Part shown: positions 6,688-11,741 of the stretch, piece after piece
How the letters are laid out: each line of letters opens with the position of its first letter
Position numbering within the stretch: position 1 is the first letter of the stretch
Assembly (NCBI RefSeq): GCF_030382115.1
Contig: NZ_JAUDRJ010000003.1
Span: 3,513,562 to 3,525,302, forward strand
DNA length: 11,741 nucleotides
Direction: 5' to 3'
Origin: Nostoc sp. GT001
Lineage (GTDB): Bacteria > Cyanobacteriota > Cyanobacteriia > Cyanobacteriales > Nostocaceae
The notes under the pieces: model-generated
Databases searched by the model: none
The model's input: the letters and a program-made list of their open reading frames with translations, nothing else
What the model was told of the DNA's origin: nothing
Translations under genes and position numbers: made by a program

Positions 6688-7725
6688 CCGATCGCAATAC
6701 ACTTGACCAAAGCTACGATCGGGATAAATCTCAATCACTAAATCAACCGCTGTCGCATCTCTTACCAACGGCGTGATGAATAATTCCGGGTGCAGCGATC
6801 GCCAAAAGTAATTGACAAATTGCTCTATCTCTGCATTACTCATTCCCGACTTCCCCGCAGCAATCATCTGCTGTTCCGCCTGTTTGCGCCACTCCAAAGA
6901 ACAGCGGTAATCGGTGGGATAAAGCACAATTAAACTGTCTAATCGCTCCCACAGTGGTAAATAATCGTGGAGGCGAAGATTCATATCACGAGCAAATGCT
7001 CTATCTTCATCTGTGACAATTGGCGGCGGCGCAGTATCAAATACATCTGACTCGATTGGTCGCACACCCACAAACCAACCTTCAAATAGTACAATATCTA
7101 CACCCGTGACCATTTCTGGATTAGTGCGATCGCCAGCACCTCCATAAGCAGATTTATCAAAGCGGGGAAGCATCACTGGGCTTTGCAACTCACGGATTTG
7201 ATCTAGTATATTTAAGCCTAAGTCTATATCGTGAGTTCCCGGTGGGCCGCGCCAAATTAAGCGAGGATCTTGCTGTGTCAAAAGCAAGCGATCGCTGTAA
7301 GTTTTATATAAGTCATCCAAAGATAAACTCACAGTCCTGTATCCCAAATGATCGAGAATCAAAATGAGAATTTTGGACATTGTGGTTTTACCAGTACCTT
7401 GTCCTCCCAATATTCCTTGAATCAGTGGGCGTCTCAACTGTTGGCGCTGCGATGCTAGTTTGATCCCCAAAGGCAGCCACAAGTCCCACAATACCTGTAA
7501 CATTTCCTGGGGTTGTACTTGGAGAGTCGCTTGGCAGAATTCGCTAAAAGCTGGGAAGACAGATTTTAGTAAATGCGATCGCCTTTCGATCATTTCATCA
7601 ACATTTTCTGGTACGATCCCAAAAGCTTTTGCCCTTAACCGATCTGCCAGCGCTGCTTCTCTTGCTTCTGGCTTCCAAGTTTCCCCCACCCCATTGTTTG
7701 CCAAAACACTCAGCCACAAATTCAT
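6676..7725 (-). CDS. glyK: D-glycerate 3-kinase (plant/cyanobacterial GLYK type)
   Basis: This cytoplasmic kinase makes 3-phosphoglycerate from D-glycerate and ATP, the last step of the photorespiratory glycolate cycle. The 349-residue protein shows a P-loop GGQGTGKTT (107-115), SLSLDDLYKTYSDR (133-146), RGPPGTHD (159-166), PRFDKSAYGGAGDR (187-200) and FEGWFVGVRP (214-223). This is the order of the plant-type glycerate kinase of the P-loop uridine kinase/phosphoribulokinase-like group. The ATG at 7723-7725 follows GGAG at a suitable distance on the minus strand. It lies 15 bases after the stop of ycf20, so the two are almost certainly co-transcribed. Four HIP1 sites lie in the gene. The N-terminal 100 residues ahead of the P-loop are normal for this group. 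Confidence 0.93.
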   Translation of the reverse strand: MNLWLSVLANNGVGETWKPEAREAALADRLRAKAFGIVPENVDEMIERRSHLLKSVFPAFSEFCQATLQVQPQEMLQVLWDLWLPLGIKLASQRQQLRRPLIQGILGGQGTGKTTMSKILILILDHLGYRTVSLSLDDLYKTYSDRLLLTQQDPRLIWRGPPGTHDIDLGLNILDQIRELQSPVMLPRFDKSAYGGAGDRTNPEMVTGVDIVLFEGWFVGVRPIESDVFDTAPPPIVTDEDRAFARDMNLRLHDYLPLWERLDSLIVLYPTDYRCSLEWRKQAEQQMIAAGKSGMSNAEIEQFVNYFWRSLHPELFITPLVRDATAVDLVIEIYPDRSFGQVYCDRSNS

Positions 7726-7740
7726 AAATTCTCCATCTCA

Positions 7741-8073
7741 CTACGATCCCAGCTTAAAAGCTTCGAGAAACAGGCTGTAGATGAAACCAACTTTGAGAAG
7801 ATTTAGTGAGTCTACCAAGAGCGATCGCCTTTCCAAAAAGCTGCGACTATAAAATATCCGGCTGGTAATTTCGGTTAACAGTACTAAAAAAGCCGCTACC
7901 ACAATATCCAAGAAACCTTCTTGTCCAGCGGTTGTGGAAACTGCGTTTCCCAGAAAAAAACCGAACAAACAACTAATTATCAGCAACGATAGCCGTCGCC
8001 AAGGATTTAAAAACCATTGCCCAAAGCGTGTAGCAATGGCATCGAACAAGTTGTTGAGACGAGTGTTTTGCAT
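7741..8073 (-). CDS. ycf20: Ycf20 family membrane protein (DUF565)
   Basis: This is a small protein of 110 residues from ATG at 8073. TTG at 8076 would add one residue and is less likely. It has the family mark NPWRRLSLLIISCLFGFFLG (23-42), a first membrane helix at about 28-48 and a second at about 55-75, followed by a basic stretch and a third hydrophobic segment near 92-106. Ycf20 is found in cyanobacteria and in algal plastid genomes. A related Chlamydomonas protein affects non-photochemical quenching, so a thylakoid photoprotection role is plausible but not shown for this branch. It is the first gene of a two-gene transcript with glycerate kinase. Confidence 0.9.
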   Translation of the reverse strand: MQNTRLNNLFDAIATRFGQWFLNPWRRLSLLIISCLFGFFLGNAVSTTAGQEGFLDIVVAAFLVLLTEITSRIFYSRSFLERRSLLVDSLNLLKVGFIYSLFLEAFKLGS

Positions 8074-8329
8074 CAAAGGGACTTCTGGGAAAAGTCAAGA
8101 TATCTTGAAATATATCTATATTAATGTAAGAAGGATATTGGTTTTAGCATCAGCTTGTTTGTTACTATTGTAGATATCTACTGGAATTGCAGTATTTATT
8201 TAAATTTGACCATTCTATCATCTTCACAGAAGTACAGTTTCTTAGAAGATGTTTGGAAACAATAAATATTTAGTTTGATCCCCACGAGCAAGCCTTAAAA
8301 AATGGGAAAATGATTCAAAATTCCCCTTT

Positions 8330-8352
8330 TTTAACGAAGCTGGTTCGTTAAA
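8330..8352. repeat. Perfect 9-base inverted repeat
   Basis: TTTAACGAA and TTCGTTAAA flank a GCTGG loop. It follows the pyrimidine run TTCCCCTTTTT. There is no T-tract after the stem on either strand, so a terminator is unlikely. Function is unknown. Confidence 0.5.
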
Positions 8353-8392
8353 CGGGTTTACTGACTTGTATTCATGTATGGAAGTAAGCTAC

Positions 8393-8415
8393 TCGTAGCG
8401 TCTCCCAACAGGAGA
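8393..8415. repeat. Small dispersed repeat related to the one inside the glycosyltransferase gene
   Basis: TAGCGTCTCC, a short loop and GGAGA form a 5-base stem. The same GCGTCTCC-loop-GGAGA layout recurs at 10538-10556 inside the glycosyltransferase gene. This is the typical form of a Nostoc small dispersed repeat. Confidence 0.6.
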
Positions 8416-8879
8416 ATAAACTTGTGTAAATTTAGAAAGGAGGATCTTTAAGCACTGGCTAGATCGCCAGATACTTTCCAAAAATCCTCTTAGGGTGCTT
8501 TTAATAGCAGAAGATAAAATACACTACTTAGATTTATCTGACGTTTAGCGAAGGACGCCTTCTTGAGGCTGCTAGCGGTTTCAGGAAACTTTTATTTTTT
8601 TATACAAATGAGTTGACTGAATAAGTATCAAATTATCTTTTTTGATCCATACTTACGGTCAAAAGCCAAAGTAATGGATGTCTGTACCTCTCGTTTTTCC
8701 AACATCAAAGAGATTATATCCTTCAAATATTTTCTAATCAAAATGATATTTATCATACATTCGCTTTCCTAAAATTATGAAAGTTTATATTCGGCTATTT
8801 TGTGTGATTATCTTTTGGGATAATAGGCTACTATTTGGTCAAGCCTAGACAAAATATTTATTTCTAAATAACTATCAAT

Positions 8880-9518
8880 ATGAAATCTTCAGTGTATCGT
8901 AACGTCGGTATTACAACTTTGTGCTTGGGACTGCTTGTTGCTCTGGTGGGATGCTTTGGACTGAGCGTATCCTTTGAGTCCACCAACCCAGATACAAACC
9001 CAGATACATCTTCACAACTGCCAACAGAAACTCAAGAGTGGCAGACAACTTCGGTTTTGCCTGAAAAAGGGATTCCCGCTAGTCTATCTACTCCAGCACC
9101 TATCCCAACCAATCGAGTAGAACATAGCAGTAAAGAGAATACTTATCCTGTCTTGGCAGATCGTGATAAATCAGCAAGCATTGGCAAGGATCAAGGGACT
9201 TTGCGAATGAGCAATCAAACAAATCAGCCTGTACGGCTGGTTCTGCTGGCACGACAGTCAGTAGCAAAAGGAGCTAGTAAAAAACAAACTCACTACGATG
9301 TACCTGCACATTGGGATTTTGCTCCCGAAGAAGGTAGCGAGAAGGGACTGGTTCTATCCTTACCTCAGAATAATTTAAAGCTGGAGAAGGGAGATGTTTT
9401 AATTGCTTTTGCACAAGATGGTTCCCGTCGTTACTGGGGCCCTTATATTATTGGCGAAACTCAATTACCTAAGTGGAATTCCCAAAACAGAGAATGGCAA
9501 CTTGTGCTGAGTCAATAG
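8880..9518 (+). CDS. Lipoprotein of unknown function
   Basis: I do not recognise a functional family. The 212-residue protein starts with a lipoprotein signal: basic N-terminus (MKSSVYRNVG), hydrophobic core, and lipobox ALVGC with Cys25. A low-complexity, Ser/Thr/Pro-rich linker (about 33-100) follows, including a duplicated NPDT unit from a perfect 12-base tandem repeat (8985-9008). Residues of about 105-212 look like a compact beta-rich domain (GTLRMSNQTNQPVRLVLLA, then GDVLIAFAQDGSRRYWGPYI). It would be anchored to a membrane facing the periplasm. The ATG at 8880 lacks a clear Shine-Dalgarno sequence. The glycosyltransferase gene follows 331 bases later on the same strand, with hairpins between, so a shared transcript is uncertain. 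Confidence 0.85.
   Translation: MKSSVYRNVGITTLCLGLLVALVGCFGLSVSFESTNPDTNPDTSSQLPTETQEWQTTSVLPEKGIPASLSTPAPIPTNRVEHSSKENTYPVLADRDKSASIGKDQGTLRMSNQTNQPVRLVLLARQSVAKGASKKQTHYDVPAHWDFAPEEGSEKGLVLSLPQNNLKLEKGDVLIAFAQDGSRRYWGPYIIGETQLPKWNSQNREWQLVLSQ
8985..9008 (+). repeat. 12-base perfect tandem duplication in the lipoprotein gene
   Basis: AACCCAGATACA occurs twice in a row, encoding the doubled NPDT unit in the linker behind the lipid anchor. The length is a multiple of three, so the frame is kept. Confidence 0.85.
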
Positions 9519-9571
9519 ACTTATTGCAGAAGTAGAGAAAAGGGGGAAGGTGGGGTATCTTCTGGGGATAA

Positions 9572-9614
9572 GGGGAAAGGTATGGAATTTTTCCAAACCC
9601 AGTAACCTTTCCCC
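9572..9614 (+). terminator. Two-level hairpin after the lipoprotein gene, possible terminator
   Basis: GGGGAAAGGT (9572-9581) pairs perfectly with ACCTTTCCCC (9605-9614). The enclosed loop holds a second small stem, TGGAA/TTCCA (9583-9595). It begins 54 bases after the lipoprotein stop codon. No T-run follows, so it may act as an mRNA end-stabiliser or factor-assisted terminator rather than a classic intrinsic one. Confidence 0.4.
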
Positions 9615-9623
9615 AACCGGAAA

Positions 9624-9640
9624 GCAAAAGTTACTTTTGC
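9624..9640. repeat. Inverted repeat GCAAAAG-TTA-CTTTTGC
   Basis: Two perfect 7-base arms are separated by three bases, ten bases after the preceding hairpin. It could be part of the same terminator region or a binding site for a dimeric protein. Confidence 0.5.
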
Positions 9641-9725
9641 AGGATATCTAATAAATATTGAGTACGGAAGCAATTGTTGTAGAGTGGGCATTGTTTACCC
9701 TTTGCTCAAACCTTTATTTTTACAT

Positions 9726-9747
9726 CTTTACCCTACAGTTGGTAAAG
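9726..9747. repeat. Inverted repeat CTTTACC-N8-GGTAAAG
   Basis: Two perfect 7-base arms lie about 100 bases before the glycosyltransferase start codon, where an operator for that gene could be. This is seen only as symmetry, and no regulator is indicated. Confidence 0.4.
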
Positions 9748-9815
9748 TGTTAAGTAATGGATAAAAGAAAATTGTTGAATTAAAAACTCCGAAGAACAAA
9801 AGATAGATAACCAAC

Positions 9816-9850
9816 GACTATTGATTAGTGATTGTTGACTATTGACTAAA
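9816..9850 (+). repeat. Degenerate heptamer repeat abutting the glycosyltransferase start codon
   Basis: Five consecutive heptamers read GACTATT, GATTAGT, GATTGTT, GACTATT and GACTAAA. The last base is the A of the ATG at 9850. The repeat therefore supplies the whole region where a ribosome would bind, and no Shine-Dalgarno sequence is present in it. Confidence 0.7.
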
Positions 9851-11741
9851 TGAGAATGAAATTGAGTGTTAAGCACACTGTTGATCGGTGGTTCAACAAA
9901 ATAGCAAAAAATCCAGCCCTGAGTGTAACTGTGTCGATTTTGTGGTTGATAGTGGTTGGCTGGGTGGCTTTTGGGTGGAATTTGGGCAACATTGGCTTAA
10001 TTGATGAGACAGAGCCGCTCTTTGCCGAAGCTTCCCGCCAGATGTTCGTCACAGGTGATTGGATTACTCCATTTTTCAATGGTGACACTCGTTTCGATAA
10101 ACCTGCTTTAATTTACTGGTGTCAGGCGATCGCATATCATCTGATTGGCGTAAATGAATGGGCAGTACGCCTTCCTTCTGCGATCGCAGCATTCGGCTTA
10201 GTTTGTTTAGGTTTTTACACCATCCAGTGGTATCTGGTTAAACAAGAGGAATTAGAGCAAGTTTCACGTCCTACTCGTCGCTACTTAACATCTTTTATAG
10301 CAGCAGCGCTCATGGCACTCAATCCCGAAACTATCATTTGGGCGAGAACGGGTGTCTCTGATATGCTGCTCACCGGATGTATAGCATCAGCTTTGTTCTG
10401 TTTCTTTCTAGGGTATGCAGGGAAGGACGGGAGCAGCACTTCGGCTACGCTCAGTGAACGAGGAGCAGGGGAGCAGGGGAGCAGGGGAGCAGAATTAATC
10501 ACCAATGCCCAATCTCCACTTGCCCAGAGCGTTCGCGCAGCGTCTCCGTTAGGAGAAGCCGTTGGCGTAGCCTCTCGTAGAGAAGGGATGCCCCGTGCCC
10601 TATTCCCTAATAAGTGGTATTTAGCTTTTTATGTGCTGATTGCTGGCGCAATTTTGACTAAAGGGCCAGTGGGAATTGTTTTGCCGGGGCTAATTGTTGC
10701 CGCCTTTTTGCTTTACGTGGGTAAAATGCGAGAGGTGTTGCGAGAAATGCACCTTCTTGTAGGTACACTGATAATTCTTGCTTTGTCAGTGCCCTGGTAT
10801 GCTTTAGTAATTTGGCGCAATGGCTGGAATTACATTAACTCCTTTTTTGGTTATCACAACCTGGAACGCTTTACAGAAGTAGTTAATGGTCACTCAGCAC
10901 CTTGGTATTTTTACTTTTTAGTCGTGCTGTTGGGTTTTGCACCATACTCAGTGTATTTACCAGCTTCTATAATCAGACTAAAATTTTGGCAGCGATCGCA
11001 TTGGCGATCCCTTGAACGTTTTCAGCAATTTGGTTTATTTGCCTGGTTCTGGTTTGCTAGCATCTTTGCCTTTTTTAGCATTGCCGTTACTAAACTCCCC
11101 AGCTATGTATTGCCTTTAATGCCAGCAGCAGCAATCCTAGTAGCCTTGTTGTGGAGCGACCTTTTTTCGGATACAGAGACACGGCAAACAATTCCTGTTT
11201 CCCCCTCTCCCACTCCCCCCATCTCCACGTCTTTGCTGCGAATAAGTGGTTGGGTGAATGTAGTATTTTTATCAATTCTGGCAACAGCACTGCTCAACAT
11301 AACCCATATATTAGGTACTGATCCAGCTATCAGTAACTTCCACGAACTAATTGACAAATCTGGTTTACCAGTAATCGCGGGTATAATTTGGCTAGTTTCT
11401 GCTGTTTTGGTTGCGGGTTTATTATTGAGCCGCCGCTGGAACTACATTATGAGTATTAATTTAATCGGGTTTGTGGCGTTTGTAATTTTTGTCTTAACGC
11501 CTGCTTCGTTCTTTATCGATCGAGAGCGTCAATTACCTTTAAGGGAATTGTCTGCGGTCATTTTAGAAGCAAAACAACCAAACGAAGAATTGATCATGCT
11601 TGGCTTCAAAAAGCCTAGTGTGGTATTTTACAGCCACATCCACGTAAATTATTTAAAATTTCCCCAAGAGGCTGTAGAGCATATTAAAAACAAGGCTGCT
11701 AAAGGACTAAAACCTTCTTCAGTGCTGCTGTTGGCCGAACA
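9850..11741 (+). CDS. ArnT/PMT-like membrane glycosyltransferase (family 39/83 type), 3' end beyond the window
   Basis: A continuous frame from ATG at 9850 to the window edge gives about 630 residues without a stop. The opening loop IDETEPLFAEASRQM (51-65) with its acidic pair, GDWITPFFNGDTRFDKPALI (69-88) and ARTGVSDMLL (165-174) match the ArnT/PMT group. These transfer sugars from a polyprenyl-phosphate donor to lipid or protein on the outer face of the inner membrane. About ten hydrophobic helices follow, including GAILTKGPVGIVLPG (266-280), then a soluble C-terminal part (about 575 on). Two stretches are foreign in character. Residues of about 191-253 are encoded by several dispersed repeats, and PVSPSPTPPISTS (11189-11233) is a Pro/Ser-rich run. 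Both fall in loops between helices, so function may be kept. ATG at 9856 is an alternative start. Acceptor and sugar are unknown. Confidence 0.88.
   Translation, partial: MRMKLSVKHTVDRWFNKIAKNPALSVTVSILWLIVVGWVAFGWNLGNIGLIDETEPLFAEASRQMFVTGDWITPFFNGDTRFDKPALIYWCQAIAYHLIGVNEWAVRLPSAIAAFGLVCLGFYTIQWYLVKQEELEQVSRPTRRYLTSFIAAALMALNPETIIWARTGVSDMLLTGCIASALFCFFLGYAGKDGSSTSATLSERGAGEQGSRGAELITNAQSPLAQSVRAASPLGEAVGVASRREGMPRALFPNKWYLAFYVLIAGAILTKGPVGIVLPGLIVAAFLLYVGKMREVLREMHLLVGTLIILALSVPWYALVIWRNGWNYINSFFGYHNLERFTEVVNGHSAPWYFYFLVVLLGFAPYSVYLPASIIRLKFWQRSHWRSLERFQQFGLFAWFWFASIFAFFSIAVTKLPSYVLPLMPAAAILVALLWSDLFSDTETRQTIPVSPSPTPPISTSLLRISGWVNVVFLSILATALLNITHILGTDPAISNFHELIDKSGLPVIAGIIWLVSAVLVAGLLLSRRWNYIMSINLIGFVAFVIFVLTPASFFIDRERQLPLRELSAVILEAKQPNEELIMLGFKKPSVVFYSHIHVNYLKFPQEAVEHIKNKAAKGLKPSSVLLLAE
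10420..10608 (+). repeat. Composite of dispersed repeats inserted in frame in the glycosyltransferase gene
   Basis: The block of about 189 bases holds several repeat types in a row. These are CTTCGGCTACGCTCAGTG (10439-10456), nearly four copies of the octamer GGAGCAGG (10462-10492), and a small dispersed repeat with GCGTCTCC-loop-GGAGAAG and GCGTAGCCTCTCG-loop-AGAGAAGG (about 10525-10587). The length is close to a multiple of three and all pieces stay open in the gene's frame. Borders are estimated from where conserved protein character stops and resumes (LGYA to NKWYLAFY). Confidence 0.75.
10462..10492 (+). repeat. Octamer tandem repeat (GGAGCAGG, 3.9 copies)
   Basis: Three perfect copies of GGAGCAGG are followed by seven of eight bases of a fourth. 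Because eight is not a multiple of three, the coding frame moves through the unit and repeats only every 24 bases, giving the peptide GAGEQGSRGA. Confidence 0.9.

Larger units (their letters stand above)
8074..8879. other. Gene-free region of about 800 bases with hairpins and dispersed repeats
   Basis: No open frame with protein-like character was found on either strand. The left part must carry the promoter of ycf20-glyK (minus strand) and the right part that of the lipoprotein gene (plus strand), but no clear -35/-10 pair stands out. Inside are a 9-base-stem hairpin (8330-8352), a small dispersed repeat (8393-8415), a folded segment (8440-8500) and a further repeat-like element near 8547-8580. 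Confidence 0.6.
9519..9849 (+). other. Structured spacer between the lipoprotein and glycosyltransferase genes
   Basis: No gene was found. The spacer carries three successive inverted repeats (9572-9614, 9624-9640, 9726-9747) and ends in heptamer repeats that run into the next start codon. A promoter for the glycosyltransferase gene probably lies between about 9650 and 9820, but no convincing pair of hexamers was seen. Confidence 0.6.

Noticed and set aside
7460..7780. Plus-strand frame opposite the glycerate kinase N-terminus, and a similar one at 7934-8173 opposite ycf20
   Set aside because: Both are antisense to strong genes and show no conserved motif.
8777..8848. 23-codon frame starting ATGAAAGTTTATATTCGG before the lipoprotein gene
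   Set aside because: It is very short, has no ribosome binding site and no recognisable peptide type. A chance frame is likely.
9846..10505. Minus-strand frames (9846-10088, 10281-10505) opposite the glycosyltransferase gene
   Set aside because: The plus-strand frame from 9850 encodes a recognised membrane enzyme. The minus-strand frames are shadows, one of them through repeat DNA.
11090..11357. Overlapping minus-strand frames near the window end
   Set aside because: They are antisense to the glycosyltransferase and contain repeat translation, with no support as genes.

Overview
The window looks like chromosomal DNA from a filamentous, heterocyst-type cyanobacterium (Nostoc/Anabaena/Calothrix group). 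The reasons are at least 15 copies of the HIP1 octamer GCGATCGC, heptameric short tandem repeats (STRR), small dispersed repeats inserted in frame inside genes, and a gene set that fits an oxygenic phototroph (Ycf20, photorespiratory glycerate kinase, an octanoyltransferase with a cyanobacterial-style motif).

Layout. 1-1362: lipB, carrying an in-frame repeat insertion, then a small acidic hypothetical protein. 1363-1470: two facing arrays of heptamer repeats between convergent genes. 1469-3804: a divergent amino-acid ABC transporter, with the ATPase on the minus strand and a fused substrate-binding/permease protein on the plus strand. 3805-4217: an AT-rich leader holding a symmetrical operator-like site. 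4218-5743: a SulP-family anion transporter (bicarbonate or sulfate type). 5744-6634: a hairpin, a 36-codon gene remnant and a Uma2-family (DUF820) nuclease-like gene. 6676-8073: a minus-strand pair, ycf20 followed by D-glycerate 3-kinase. 8074-8879: about 800 bases without a gene, with several hairpins and repeats. 8880-9518: a lipoprotein of unknown function. 9519-9849: a structured spacer. 9850 to the window end: an ArnT/PMT-like membrane glycosyltransferase, cut by the window edge and carrying a repeat-derived insertion of about 63 residues.

Two genes appear broken near their 5' ends. The ABC ATPase has one extra base near 2144. Removing it restores a normal 251-residue protein starting at 2225. 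The SulP gene has a frame change between 4263 and 4274, after a well-placed ribosome binding site and ATG at 4218. The two shifts lie about 2.1 kb apart, so they are either real decay or base-call errors.

Working together: the ATPase and the fused binding/permease protein would form one importer for polar or basic amino acids. Ycf20 and glycerate kinase are co-transcribed photosynthesis-related genes, and glycerate kinase closes the photorespiratory cycle. SulP would feed inorganic carbon or sulfate. I see no phage, CRISPR, toxin-antitoxin pair, tRNA or rRNA, and no clear new multi-gene system. The most distinctive feature is repeat DNA placed exactly at gene borders and inside reading frames.
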